DNA from: Paenibacillus sp. RC67
GTDB lineage: Bacteria > Bacillota > Bacilli > Paenibacillales > NBRC-103111
Assembly: GCF_030020805.1 (NCBI RefSeq)
Contig: NZ_CP125098.1
Location: forward strand, 510,001-574,000
DNA: 64,000 nucleotides
Reading direction: 5' to 3'
The translations under genes and the position numbers were made by a program. Under the pieces are notes generated by a model, which worked only from the letters and a program-made list of their open reading frames with translations, did no database searches and was not told where the DNA came from. This document shows positions 43,780 to 52,735 of the stretch, piece by piece (within the stretch, counting starts at the first letter, position 1; every line of letters begins with the position of its first letter).

Positions 43780-44451
43780 ATGAATGTGAAAAGAATGATT
43801 TTTCGTGCGCAGCTCAGAGAGGGGCAGGAAGAGGCAGGGCTACAGCATATGCTGGAGTCACCGACAGCGAGAAGGCTTGTAGATGAAGGCGTTTTGATGA
43901 CGATTGCTGCCTTCCGATGGATGCGGAACGTTTTTCTATATTATGAGTGCATTCATGAAGAGGTACACCCCGATGAAATATTCCAAGGAGCGGCTCCCTT
44001 TTTGGAGGACTGGCCTGGACAAGCCTATAAGAGACAATGGATTCCGATGGTTGATGTGTTCCATTTTAACGAGCCGGTCAGCTACGAGCATTGGATTCGC
44101 AAAGCCCCGGTAGAACGGCGGGCAGGCAGAGTCGCGCATCTGAAGCCGGAGATGATGGCCAGCTACATTTATTATCATTACCAGTTGCAAGAGGAACGTG
44201 CCTTTCTGGGAGAAAAATACGAAATCATTGCAATGCACGAAAATCTGTTATTCGGTTATCAGGAATTCCCGAAGGTCGTCGAAGAGCCAGTGGCTCCAAA
44301 AAAATTGAATACGAAAGGTACGCCCGAGAACTGGAATGATTCCCGAATGGACTTGCATTTCCAGGCTTGGGAGGACGGGCATTTGTACTTTAAGCATATA
44401 GAGCCGGTCTTTGCCTATTACTGTGGAGACGAGCATAATGAGCGCATTTAA
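43780..44451 (+). CDS. Putative tandem dimeric alpha/beta-barrel protein (RhaM-like)
   Basis: A 223-residue protein without signal peptide. The N-terminal half (about 1-100) begins MIFRAQLREGQEEAG and the C-terminal half (about 110-220) begins RVAHLKPEMMASYIYYHYQLQEE; each resembles the ferredoxin-like barrel of L-rhamnose mutarotase (RhaM), which opens with a strand, an Asp/Glu-His-Tyr helix and a GxxNxxI strand. This is a weak, sequence-pattern call. The gene ends 15 bp before the GH28 gene, so the two are likely co-transcribed. An ATG at 43771 is an alternative, but AAGGGA is better placed for 43780. Confidence 0.5.
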   Translation: MNVKRMIFRAQLREGQEEAGLQHMLESPTARRLVDEGVLMTIAAFRWMRNVFLYYECIHEEVHPDEIFQGAAPFLEDWPGQAYKRQWIPMVDVFHFNEPVSYEHWIRKAPVERRAGRVAHLKPEMMASYIYYHYQLQEERAFLGEKYEIIAMHENLLFGYQEFPKVVEEPVAPKKLNTKGTPENWNDSRMDLHFQAWEDGHLYFKHIEPVFAYYCGDEHNERI

Positions 44452-44466
44452 AGGAGATGAAACGGC

Positions 44467-46032
44467 ATGATAGTGAGCATTAGAGATTTTGGTGCTGTAG
44501 GAGACGGAGTCACTAAAGATACAGCCAGTATTCAAGCAGCGATTGATCATTGCTTTGAACAGGGTGGGGGCATGGTTGTCGTGCCTAAGGGAGAATATTT
44601 GTCTGGAACACTGATGATCAAATCGTATGTCAATCTGCATCTGGAACCGGCAGCACGCATTGTGAGCAGCATGGAGGAGCAGGATTTCGTAGCGCCAAAG
44701 ACGGCTGGGGCCGAGGATTTATTTTATAGCGAAGGCCAAGGTAAGAATGCGCTGATCTGCGCACGGCACGCTGAGAAGGTATCGATCACCGGTCTTGGCA
44801 CTATTGATGGTCGCGGAGAGCATTTCCTCGAGCCTGAGGATGGCGTAAGCGATTATGTTTTGCTTCCACTAGGCGGTTTTCGCCCTAAGCTGATCGACTT
44901 TGAAGGCTGTACCGATGTTCTGTTCCGGGATGTGACCCTATTCCGTGCTTCCTCTTGGGGACTTCATATGACCGGATGCAATCGGGTTAATATTAACGGG
45001 ATTAAGATTTTGGGACAGCAGCGCGGTCCTAACAACGACGGTATCGATCCGGATTGCTGCAAGGATGTGCATATTTCCGACTGCCATATCGAGACAGGTG
45101 ACGACTGTATCGTGGTGAAAACGACGAAGAACGGTGCGGAGCGCTACGGAGCTTGCGAGAATATAACGGTTACTAATTGTACATTGGTCACCCATGATTC
45201 CGGTGTGAAAATCGGGACGGAAACCCACGCGGATATCCGCAATATTGTCGTGCAAAACTGCGTCATCCGCAATTCCAACCGGGGTCTCGGTTTATGGGTT
45301 CGGGATGGCGCAACGGTAGAAAATATTTTGTTCTCGAACATCATTATCGAGACGAGATTGTTTAGCGATGCGGAAGAGACCCAGAGGGAGCTCCGTTGGT
45401 GGGGTAAAGGGGAGCCAATCTTTATTACGGCAGAACGCCGCAATGGCGCACAGCACGCACCGGGTAAAATCCGCAATATCCGCTTCGACCACATTATGGT
45501 GGAATCAGAGGGCGGCGTCTATCTGGAAGGCTCAGAAGAGAGCGTCATTGAGAATATCTCAATACGTGGACTCAAGCATACTATGCGAGTGAAAAGTGGC
45601 TACCCGGGTGGACTGTTCGACACTCAACCGTCGGCACGCGGCGTATTTCCGCACCATATTCCGGCCGTGTTCTGTCGTCATGCGAAGAACGTATCGTTCG
45701 ACGATGTGGAGGTCGTGTGGGACGGCAAGCCGAACGAGCATTGGTCTAATGCATTGTACGGGGAGCATATTGAGCAGCTTTCTCTCAAAGGCTTCCGTGG
45801 TAAGGCAGCCAAAGAGGGCGCGAGCACCGTGGAGCTTAAAGATGTGCAGGAGCTATCTGTCGAGGGCTGCAAGGCCGAGAGCGGCACAAATACATTCCTG
45901 ACATTGGAGCGGGTAAACGCCGATGAGATGTTTGTCGTCGGCAACGACTTCTCCAAGGCGAAAGAAGCAATTCGCTTCGCGGATGGGACAAGTCCTGAGT
46001 ACTTCTCGGCTGCTAATCGGATGCCGAAGTAG
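44467..46032 (+). CDS. GH28 family glycoside hydrolase (intracellular polygalacturonase-like)
   Basis: A 521-residue parallel beta-helix enzyme. Conserved blocks are FGAVGDGVTKDTASIQAA at the N-terminus, NNDGID (189-194), GDDCI (211-215) and VKIGTE (247-252). The GHG catalytic segment of classical polygalacturonases appears as HDS (243-245), as in a divergent bacterial branch, so the exact bond cut is uncertain. There is no signal peptide; it likely acts on imported galacturonate or rhamnogalacturonate oligomers. AAAGGAG lies 10 bases before the ATG. It closes the unit that starts with the RhaM-like gene and ends at a strong terminator. Confidence 0.87.
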   Translation: MIVSIRDFGAVGDGVTKDTASIQAAIDHCFEQGGGMVVVPKGEYLSGTLMIKSYVNLHLEPAARIVSSMEEQDFVAPKTAGAEDLFYSEGQGKNALICARHAEKVSITGLGTIDGRGEHFLEPEDGVSDYVLLPLGGFRPKLIDFEGCTDVLFRDVTLFRASSWGLHMTGCNRVNINGIKILGQQRGPNNDGIDPDCCKDVHISDCHIETGDDCIVVKTTKNGAERYGACENITVTNCTLVTHDSGVKIGTETHADIRNIVVQNCVIRNSNRGLGLWVRDGATVENILFSNIIIETRLFSDAEETQRELRWWGKGEPIFITAERRNGAQHAPGKIRNIRFDHIMVESEGGVYLEGSEESVIENISIRGLKHTMRVKSGYPGGLFDTQPSARGVFPHHIPAVFCRHAKNVSFDDVEVVWDGKPNEHWSNALYGEHIEQLSLKGFRGKAAKEGASTVELKDVQELSVEGCKAESGTNTFLTLERVNADEMFVVGNDFSKAKEAIRFADGTSPEYFSAANRMPK

Positions 46033-46339
46033 TTAGGGAACAAGGAGTAATCTCGTGTAAGGAGCGAAAGCTTGTTTGTAACATAAGGATTGATGGAGTA
46101 ACAAAAAGGATGGCACCATTGCCATCCTTTTTGATATTACAGCGTTCGATAGTAAAAACTTGTCTTAAGTGATGCTCTCAATGTTCTATATAGTCATGGA
46201 ACAACCACTCAAGTGTAACTATATTCCGTCGGAAAGCTGGCATGTCCGTGTCCAACTCGCTTCTGAAAAATTAGTAAGAACACGGATAATAGACCTATTA
46301 AGACTTAGCCAAAGCCCTAGTACCTCTCACTGAAGCATC
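46033..46339. other. Convergent intergenic region with terminator and no other gene
   Basis: It holds the hairpin at 46103-46133 and about 200 AT-rich bases with no recognised signal before the convergent HI0933 gene ends. Confidence 0.5.
46103..46133 (+). terminator. Terminator of the GH28 gene
   Basis: AAAAAGGATGGCA pairs with TGCCATCCTTTTT around a 4-base loop. Confidence 0.9.
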
Positions 46340-47602
46340 TCATGAATGTTCTTCGGCTGCACTCATACCCGCCGTATACCCCGTCGTAAAAGCCGCGGTA
46401 ATGTTATAGCCGCCCGTGTAGCCATGTATATCAAGAATTTCCCCGCAAAAGAACAGGCGCGAGACGAGCTTGGACTGCATCGTTTTCGGATCGATTTCCT
46501 TTAAGTTCACTCCACCGCCAGTAACAAAAGCTTCTTCAATAGACAGAGTGCCATTCACCTCGATTGGAAAGGCCTTCAACAGCTTGGCAAGTTCCATCCA
46601 GGGCTGCTTGGGAATATTGTCATAGGTGACGTCCTCAGCAATCCCTGCTTTATTTAACAAGATGGGCAGCAGTCGCTCCGAGACGGCGCTTTTTAGCACG
46701 TTCTTAATTTGCTTCTTGGGATCTGCTTTGGACAACGAAAGCGTATGGTTGTACACTTCGTCTACACTCATCTCGGGAAATAAGTCCAATGTCATCCGCA
46801 CGGTCGGGACATTGAACTGCTTCAATGCTTTGACGACAAACTGGCTGCATCGCAATACGGCGGGACCGGACAGACCGAAGTGGGTAAATATCATGTCTCC
46901 TTCATGTTCGATCAGCTTCTTCCCCTTCGGGTTCCACACCGATAAAGTAATATCGCGTAGGGACAGTCCTTGCAGCTCCTTGCTGCGGATAAAAGGCTCT
47001 TTGGACGTGATCGGTACTTCGGTTGGGTACAGCTCTGTGATTGTGTGGCCTCCCGCTTCCGCCCAAGCGTAGCCGTCTCCCGTAGAGCCTGTATGCGGTA
47101 CCGATTTACCGCCGGTAGCTATAACAACGGACTCGGCCTCAATACGGCGTCCGTCCATCAGTTCAACACCCTCGACACGATCTCCGGAATAAAGCACACG
47201 ACGAACCGGGCTGTTCACCCGGATATCTACGCCAAGGCTGCGAACCTTGCTTACTAACGCATCGACCACTGTCTTGGCTTTGTCAGATACCGGAAACATG
47301 CGCCCGCGGTCTTCTTCCTTAAGCCGAATGCCGAGCCCTTCGAAGAACGCCATGATATCCTTGTTGCTGAAATGCGCGAATGCGCTGTATAAGAAACGCC
47401 CGTTGCCGGGGATATGTCGAATCAGCTCGTCCAACTCTTTCGCGTTGGTTACATTGCATCTTCCGCCCCCAGAAATGCCGAGCTTGCGCCCGAGCTTATC
47501 CCCCTTATCGATCAGCAGCACCTTAGCCCCGTGGGAAGCCGCTGCAATACAGGACATGAGGCCGGAAGGGCCGCCTCCAATAACGATAACATTATAAGAC
47601 AT
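46340..47602 (-). CDS. HI0933-family NAD(P)/FAD-dependent oxidoreductase
   Basis: A 420-residue flavoprotein of the HI0933/YtfP family. The N-terminal Rossmann motif is [19 protein letters not shown] (residues 5-23), followed by [23 protein letters not shown], a hallmark of the family, and the C-terminal [25 protein letters not shown]. The substrate is unknown. The ATG at 47602 is preferred with AAGGAGC 10 bases upstream; an earlier ATG at 47623 overlaps that site. Confidence 0.88.
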   Translation of the reverse strand: MSYNVIVIGGGPSGLMSCIAAASHGAKVLLIDKGDKLGRKLGISGGGRCNVTNAKELDELIRHIPGNGRFLYSAFAHFSNKDIMAFFEGLGIRLKEEDRGRMFPVSDKAKTVVDALVSKVRSLGVDIRVNSPVRRVLYSGDRVEGVELMDGRRIEAESVVIATGGKSVPHTGSTGDGYAWAEAGGHTITELYPTEVPITSKEPFIRSKELQGLSLRDITLSVWNPKGKKLIEHEGDMIFTHFGLSGPAVLRCSQFVVKALKQFNVPTVRMTLDLFPEMSVDEVYNHTLSLSKADPKKQIKNVLKSAVSERLLPILLNKAGIAEDVTYDNIPKQPWMELAKLLKAFPIEVNGTLSIEEAFVTGGGVNLKEIDPKTMQSKLVSRLFFCGEILDIHGYTGGYNITAAFTTGYTAGMSAAEEHS

Positions 47603-47831
47603 AATGATTGAAGCTCCTTGCATCCAGAATAATTTTCTAATGGCGATAAAACTTCCGCTAAACGCGTTTTTCTCATTGTACGCTTTTTACAGGCTAATGC
47701 AAAGGACCGGGGGCTTCAACAACAAGAAGCTAATTTCATTTATATCCCATTCCATCCATTAATTCCACGGGCTTTGTCTATCGGAGAAGAGCCATAATAA
47801 CCTTATGATGTCGGAATTTGGAGGGATTGTC

Positions 47832-48794
47832 ATGAAGCAAGGGAACGGTCTGATGTGGTCTATTTTAGCTGGATGCATTGTATTTTCATTGATTTGGACC
47901 GTAGGGCTGCCGTATCTTGCCTCAAATACGTATCACAGCTCTAATGAAGGATACACGGCGGAGCACACTACCCATACGACACCGTCATCGTCCGAGCTTT
48001 TACTGACTGAACCTGCGGCAATTCCACAACAAGATTACGAGGATAAAGAAGATGAACGCGTAACAACGAAGCTTAAACTAAAAGGGAGTTACACTGAACC
48101 GCTGGAGCATAAGGTGGAGATCCCGGTAAATCAGGTTAAGGATAAGGCCGGGAAGCCGAGAAAAGTGGCTTATTTGACATTTGATGACGGCCCGTCTCGC
48201 AATACAGAGCGGATTTTACAAATTTTAAGTGAACATGATGTGAAGGCAACCTTTTTTGTAACCGGACACGCTGCTGAAAAATACCTTGCGCCGCTTAAGC
48301 ATACTGTGCAATTAGGGCATACGCTGGGCAATCATACGTTTTCACATAACTACCAGCGTATTTATGCCTCAGTGGAAGCTTTTAAAGCGGATGCAGACAA
48401 GCTGAGCCGATTTCTACGAGAAAAGGTAGGGATAGAATCCGATTTGATCCGTTTTCCTGGTGGGTCGAATAATCGGCTAAGCTGGCGGTTCGGAGGTCGA
48501 AGCGTGATGAATGCTATTACCCGGGAAATGTCGAAAAATGGATATCAATATTTTGACTGGAATGTCAGTTCTACCGACGCAGCTGCCGTTGTACAACCTA
48601 AAGAGGAAATTGTTAATGCTGTTAAAGGCAACAGCGCCGGCAAAAATCAGATTATTGTGCTCATGCACGACATGGACGTTAAAACTACGACGGTTGAAGC
48701 GCTCCCCGAGGTCATAGCTTATTTGAAGCAGCAAGGCTATCAATTTCAGGTACTTAGCAAGCAGTCGTTCACGTTCCAATTTTTGAAGCTTTGA
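47832..48794 (+). CDS. Membrane-anchored polysaccharide deacetylase (NodB domain)
   Basis: A 320-residue protein with an N-terminal helix (about residues 7-28), a 90-residue linker, and a NodB domain (about 115-310): TFDDGPS (catalytic Asp and metal Asp), HTLGNHTFSH (metal His pair), RFPGGSNN (Arg-Pro-Gly) and LMHDMD near the end. It should deacetylate a cell-wall polymer such as peptidoglycan or chitin-like glycans outside the membrane. GGAGGG precedes the ATG at 47832; an ATG at 47805 is an alternative. Confidence 0.9.
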   Translation: MKQGNGLMWSILAGCIVFSLIWTVGLPYLASNTYHSSNEGYTAEHTTHTTPSSSELLLTEPAAIPQQDYEDKEDERVTTKLKLKGSYTEPLEHKVEIPVNQVKDKAGKPRKVAYLTFDDGPSRNTERILQILSEHDVKATFFVTGHAAEKYLAPLKHTVQLGHTLGNHTFSHNYQRIYASVEAFKADADKLSRFLREKVGIESDLIRFPGGSNNRLSWRFGGRSVMNAITREMSKNGYQYFDWNVSSTDAAAVVQPKEEIVNAVKGNSAGKNQIIVLMHDMDVKTTTVEALPEVIAYLKQQGYQFQVLSKQSFTFQFLKL

Positions 48795-48842
48795 GTTAAT
48801 TCCATGCGAGGAAGCATAATAAAAGGGAAGGGAGTGGTAACA

Positions 48843-48971
48843 ATGGCGAAGAATCGAACAATCAACTCTAAAGAACAGCAAATTCAATCGCAACAAAACA
48901 ATAGCCCTGAAGCGGCAAATGAAGAGATACGAGATAAAAAGCTGGATGGCCCAAACCGTCCTTCGGTTTAG
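48843..48971 (+). CDS. Small hydrophilic protein (42 residues)
   Basis: A short open frame MAKNRTINSKEQQIQSQ ending in LDGPNRPSV. GGGAGTGG lies about 5 bases before the ATG. The composition (Gln, Asn, Lys, no Cys, no hydrophobic segment) is like small spore proteins, but no family is recognised. It is followed by the DUF3905 gene after 40 bp and could be in the same transcript. Confidence 0.5.
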   Translation: MAKNRTINSKEQQIQSQQNNSPEAANEEIRDKKLDGPNRPSV

Positions 48972-49011
48972 AAACCTTATTTAGGATGCAGAAGTAAAGG
49001 AGTGGTCAAGC

Positions 49012-49446
49012 GTGAGTTCAAATGACAAAGAAAAGCCTAATCCTAGTCGTCCCGTTTCTGCACAGTCAGGAGATCAAAGTGAACTGGACCCTTTTGAGAT
49101 TAACTTTTTGCCTCAATTCCTGGAGGGGAGAGGGCCGAGAGATCCCTTTGTGAACTCTCAGGGTGTTGTAATCGGGGATCATGACTATGAATCAGATGAG
49201 TCTCCATTGGAAAATTGGTCGAAGGAAGTGGATCCTGCTGTCATGTCGGGTGACGAGTGGGTGCATCCATTCAAGGATATTGGGTTCCAGACTGAGGAGA
49301 ACAAGGATTATTTCGAGAAGGGCATCGTCCCGCAAACCGGTAATTTTGCCCACCCGGATAAAAATGTGGCTTACCCGGTCTATACTACTCCTTTGGGCAG
49401 CGAGACAGAGAGCAGCGAGCAAGTGAACACGGATAAATCAGAATAA
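49012..49446 (+). CDS. DUF3905 protein
   Basis: A 144-residue acidic protein starting with GTG at 49012 (AAAGGAG at 9 bases). The conserved core is GDHDYESDESPLENWSKEVD and SGDEWVHPFKDIGFQTEEN, diagnostic of DUF3905 of Bacilli. The function is unknown. No signal or membrane segment is present. Confidence 0.78.
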   Translation: MSSNDKEKPNPSRPVSAQSGDQSELDPFEINFLPQFLEGRGPRDPFVNSQGVVIGDHDYESDESPLENWSKEVDPAVMSGDEWVHPFKDIGFQTEENKDYFEKGIVPQTGNFAHPDKNVAYPVYTTPLGSETESSEQVNTDKSE

Positions 49447-49481
49447 CCATAAATGAATGCTCAAACTTTTATTCAGGTACT

Positions 49482-49509
49482 TTGCTTTCCTACCTTACCG
49501 ATGTATAAT
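49482..49509 (+). promoter_or_regulatory. Promoter of the bacilliredoxin gene
   Basis: TTGCTT at 49482-49487 and a perfect TATAAT at 49504-49509, 16 bases apart. Confidence 0.65.
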
Positions 49510-49560
49510 GAGACATACGAAAGTTTGTAAATCCTTATGTAGGTAAAGGAGTGGAAGTAA

Positions 49561-49995
49561 ATGTCCATGTCATTTGAGTCATACATGAAAGATATGGTTC
49601 AACCGATGAGAGATGAGTTGACTCGTCACGGAATCACTGAACTGCGCACGCCTGAAGAGGTTGTGGAAAACATCGAGAATTCCAAGGGCACTGCTCTTCT
49701 TGTTATTAACTCTGTATGCGGCTGTGCTGCCGGTCAATGTAGACCAGGCGTAGCTCAAGCGCTGCAGAACGCAGTGAAGCCCGACCAATTGTTCACGGTA
49801 TTCGCTGGTCAGGATAAAGAAGCGACAGCTAAGGCGCGCGAATATTTGGCACCTTATCCTCCGTCTTCCCCGTCCATCGCTCTTCTGAAAGACGGTGAAT
49901 TGGTTCATTTCATCCAACGTCATCAAATCGAAGACCGTTCGGCGGATATGATCGCTAATGATTTGATCAGTGCATTTGAGCAATACTGTAAATAA
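49561..49995 (+). CDS. Bacilliredoxin, BrxA/BrxB family
   Basis: A 144-residue thioredoxin-fold protein with the CGC active site in NSVCGCAAGQCRPG (about residues 50-63), the signature of bacilliredoxins, which remove bacillithiol from mixed disulfides on proteins after oxidative stress. Its presence implies bacillithiol use. AAAGGAG precedes the ATG. It is monocistronic. The sequence does not decide between BrxA and BrxB. Confidence 0.92.
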   Translation: MSMSFESYMKDMVQPMRDELTRHGITELRTPEEVVENIENSKGTALLVINSVCGCAAGQCRPGVAQALQNAVKPDQLFTVFAGQDKEATAKAREYLAPYPPSSPSIALLKDGELVHFIQRHQIEDRSADMIANDLISAFEQYCK

Positions 49996-50007
49996 GAAGC
50001 TTTCCCA

Positions 50008-50056
50008 AAAAGCTCCCTTCGGTACCGGAACCATTAGCGGCCGATGGGAGTTTTTT
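50008..50056 (+). terminator. Terminator of the bacilliredoxin gene
   Basis: AAAAGCTCCC pairs with GGGAGTTTTTT, with an inner CGG/CCG stem. Confidence 0.75.
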
Positions 50057-50085
50057 GTAGGTCCAATTTCAACGACGTTTAGTTC

Positions 50086-50113
50086 TTGCAATCTGAATAC
50101 AGTTCACTATACT
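50086..50113 (+). promoter_or_regulatory. Promoter of nadE
   Basis: TTGCAA at 50086-50091 and TATACT at 50108-50113 are separated by 16 bases. Confidence 0.55.
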
Positions 50114-50147
50114 TATAGGAAACAGAGAGTGGAGAGGTGTATAAACG

Positions 50148-50957
50148 ATGAGCATACAGCAGGAAATTATCGCAAAGCTGGGCGTAAAGCCGGAAATCAA
50201 TGTGGATGAAGAAATCCGCAAACGCGTCGATTTTTTGAAAGAGTACATAGTATCATCGGGTGTCCGTGGTCTCTTGATCGCCATCAGCGGCGGAATTGAT
50301 AGTGCCGTAGCCACAGGACTCTGCATTCGGGCCACAGATGAGCTAACACAAGAAAAAGGCAAGGAATACAAAACACTGGGTGTGTTCCAGCCTTATGGAG
50401 TGCAAGAGGATATTGCGGACAGCTACGCTGTAGCTGAAGCATTCAAGCTAAAATATCGGATTGAAACCAATATCGAGGAAGCCGTCAACGAGATTGCGCT
50501 GGAAGCAGAGCATGGCTTGAAGTCCATTGGGGAGCATCGTCATCTAAGCCGCGAAGGCAAAGGAAACGTGAAGGCCAGAACTCGCATGGTCATGCAGTAT
50601 GCGCTGGCATTTGAACTGAATCTGCTTGTCGTCGGAACGGATCATGCATCTGAAGCGATTACCGGCTTCTATACCAAATACGGTGACGGAGCGGTGGACA
50701 TTACTCCTCTTAGCTCGTTGAATAAACGTCAAGTGCGGCAGCTTGCCGCAGCTCTCGGCGTACCTCAAAGCGTTCTGGACAAAGCTCCGACGGCAGGCTT
50801 GTGGGAAGGTCAAACCGACGAGAAAGAGCTTGGCATCACTTACGAAGCCAACAGCAACTATCTGGAAGGTAAGGAAATCGATCCCGCCGCGAAGGAAAAG
50901 CTCGAGAAGCATTATCTGAAGACAGAGCACAAACGTTCTCAGATTCCTGGGATTTAA
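50148..50957 (+). CDS. nadE: NH3-dependent NAD+ synthetase
   Basis: A 269-residue enzyme. The ATP pyrophosphatase P-loop is ISGGIDSAV (about residues 46-54), with GTDHASEAITGFYTKYGDGAVDITPL and KAPTAGLWEGQTDE as further family blocks. It lacks the nitrilase-type glutaminase domain, so it uses ammonia to convert NaAD to NAD+. GAGAGG precedes the ATG. A terminator follows. Confidence 0.94.
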   Translation: MSIQQEIIAKLGVKPEINVDEEIRKRVDFLKEYIVSSGVRGLLIAISGGIDSAVATGLCIRATDELTQEKGKEYKTLGVFQPYGVQEDIADSYAVAEAFKLKYRIETNIEEAVNEIALEAEHGLKSIGEHRHLSREGKGNVKARTRMVMQYALAFELNLLVVGTDHASEAITGFYTKYGDGAVDITPLSSLNKRQVRQLAAALGVPQSVLDKAPTAGLWEGQTDEKELGITYEANSNYLEGKEIDPAAKEKLEKHYLKTEHKRSQIPGI

Positions 50958-50963
50958 TACGTA

Positions 50964-50993
50964 ACAGGCCGAGCTGCTGCTCGGTCTGTTTTA
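50964..50993 (+). terminator. Terminator of nadE
   Basis: CAGGCCGAG pairs with CTCGGTCTG around CTGCTG, followed by TTTT. Confidence 0.75.
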
Positions 50994-51128
50994 TTAAAAC
51001 GGACAAGTCACCGCTGGTAAACTTGTCTTGCGTTTGGAATGCATATTGGATACGATGGGATTAAATACCCGGGAAGCCCATACGATAAGGGGCCTCATAA
51101 AGCCGGACTGGAAAAGGACGCTTTACTG

Positions 51129-51518
51129 ATGATTATTGGAATTGGCACGGATTTGCTCGACATCGCAAGAGTGAAGAGCATCCTGGCGAGTACGGCTGGC
51201 GAGCGATTTATGCAGCGAATACTAACCGAGGCCGAGAGAGAGCTCGCGGCTCAGCGCAAGGGGAGATTAGCCGAATTTGTAGCAGGCCGGTTTGCCGCCA
51301 AAGAAGCCGTCAGCAAGGCGTTAGGCTGCGGTATCGGCAAGCAGGTGTCGCTGCAGGATATGGAAGTGCTGCCCGACGCTTTGGGCAAACCGGTATGCCG
51401 CGTATCGGAAGAGGCCATTCAAAGGCTGCAGCTCCCAATCGGAACTGTAATCCATCTGAGTATAACGCATACGGAGACAATGGCTATGGCTTATGCGGTA
51501 GTTGAAACAGCCAATTAA
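51129..51518 (+). CDS. acpS: Holo-[acyl-carrier-protein] synthase
   Basis: A 129-residue phosphopantetheinyl transferase. It has the motifs IGIGTDLLDIARV (Asp, metal), FVAGRFAAKEAVSKALG (Glu, Lys) and LSITHTE. It activates acyl carrier protein by adding 4'-phosphopantetheine. The ATG at 51129 gives the normal AcpS length (about 120-130); an upstream ATG at 51039 adds 30 non-family residues. AAAAGGA lies about 11 bases upstream. The thioesterase gene follows after 35 bp. Confidence 0.93.
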   Translation: MIIGIGTDLLDIARVKSILASTAGERFMQRILTEAERELAAQRKGRLAEFVAGRFAAKEAVSKALGCGIGKQVSLQDMEVLPDALGKPVCRVSEEAIQRLQLPIGTVIHLSITHTETMAMAYAVVETAN

Positions 51519-51553
51519 AGAAGAACCGTTTATACGCATTAGGAGGAAAGCTA

Positions 51554-52066
51554 ATGGAGCAGCGATTTGTTAAGGAATCGAGAACGTACAAGACATCAAG
51601 AATATTTCCCACGGATGTCAACAACCACAACACACTATTCGGAGGCAAGTTAATGGCCTACATTGACGATATCGCCTCGATTTCCGCATCTAAGCACTGC
51701 CGAAGATCGGTAGTAACGGCCTCTACCGACTCCGTCGACTTTTTGTCGCCGATTCGTCCAACGGATTCAGTCTGTTTGGAGTCTTTTGTAACCTGGACAG
51801 GGAAGAGCTCGATGGAAGTATTCGTGAAGGTCATCACCGAGGATTTGCAGTCGGGAGAAAGAACGATTGCAGCCACGTCGTTCCTCACGTTCGTCGCTAT
51901 GGATGAGAACAAAAGGCCAATTCAGGTGCCTAAGGTGATCCCGGAGACCGAAGAAGAGCGCCGTTTGAATCAAACGGCTACAAGACGAGCCGAAATGCGC
52001 AAAGCGCGCAGGGAAGAAAGCAAGGAGTTTTCCGATCATTTAATTACACGCTTCCCATGGGAATAA
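51554..52066 (+). CDS. Acyl-CoA thioesterase, hotdog fold (YkhA-like)
   Basis: A 170-residue hotdog protein with RIFPTDVNNHNTLFGGKLMAYIDD (Asn-His and the GG helix, about residues 14-37) and FLSPIRPTDSV. It probably hydrolyses acyl-CoAs, as in the YkhA/BACH family. AGGAGGAAAGCT precedes the ATG. It follows acpS in the same direction. Confidence 0.9.
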   Translation: MEQRFVKESRTYKTSRIFPTDVNNHNTLFGGKLMAYIDDIASISASKHCRRSVVTASTDSVDFLSPIRPTDSVCLESFVTWTGKSSMEVFVKVITEDLQSGERTIAATSFLTFVAMDENKRPIQVPKVIPETEEERRLNQTATRRAEMRKARREESKEFSDHLITRFPWE

Positions 52067-52127
52067 GGGTATTAAGTTCAATAGCCTGCTAATTCGAAAA
52101 ATTTATTGAGGGAAAGGCGGTATTGAG

Positions 52128-52649
52128 ATGAACCTGAGGCCAGCTTCAAATGAGTACGCTCCTTATTTCGGAACCTATATTAAGCTCGTTCCAGATGAGG
52201 GTGATTTGATCCGAATTTTGAAAAGTCAGCTTGACCATACCTATGCTATCTTGAGCGATTTAACGGAAGAACAAGGGAACTATCGCTATGCAGAAGGAAA
52301 ATGGAGTGTCAAAGAAGTACTGGGACATATTACGGACAACGAACGGATTATGAGCTATAGACTGCTTAGGATTGCAAGAGGAGATAAGACGCCGCTGCCT
52401 GGTTACGACCAAGATACGATGATGGAAGGTGCACCATTCGATCACTGCTCCGTAGCTTTCCTGCTTGAGGATTACAAAGCTGTTCGTCAAGCCACTCTTA
52501 CCCTGTTAAGTGCACTTACAGAGGAAGCGTGGATAAGACAAGGAACTGCGAGCGACAGTGTGTTCTCCGCAAGGGCGTTGGCTTGCGTCATCATCGGTCA
52601 TGAGCTGCACCATCTCCGAGTGCTTCAAGAGCGTTATGGGATAAACTAA
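52128..52649 (+). CDS. DinB-superfamily protein
   Basis: A 173-residue four-helix-bundle protein. Metal-binding His residues are seen in LGHITDNER (about residue 67) and GHELHHLRVL (about 158-162), with GKWSVKEVLGH as the family block. DinB proteins are thiol-dependent or metal-dependent enzymes in Bacilli, some bacillithiol S-transferases (BstA), but activity cannot be assigned. GGAAAGGCGG lies before the ATG. It ends near a bidirectional terminator. Confidence 0.88.
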   Translation: MNLRPASNEYAPYFGTYIKLVPDEGDLIRILKSQLDHTYAILSDLTEEQGNYRYAEGKWSVKEVLGHITDNERIMSYRLLRIARGDKTPLPGYDQDTMMEGAPFDHCSVAFLLEDYKAVRQATLTLLSALTEEAWIRQGTASDSVFSARALACVIIGHELHHLRVLQERYGIN

Positions 52650-52661
52650 CATAAGCAAATA

Positions 52662-52701
52662 AAAATCTCTCACAGCCGTCTGAACGGATAGTGAGAGATT
52701 T
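52662..52701. terminator. Bidirectional terminator
   Basis: AAATCTCTCAC pairs with GTGAGAGATTT around a 17-base centre with an inner CGT/ACG stem; it sits between the convergent DinB and SIMPL genes. Confidence 0.85.
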
Positions 52702-52735
52702 ATTATTCCATCTATAATAATTAAAAAATTCGTAA

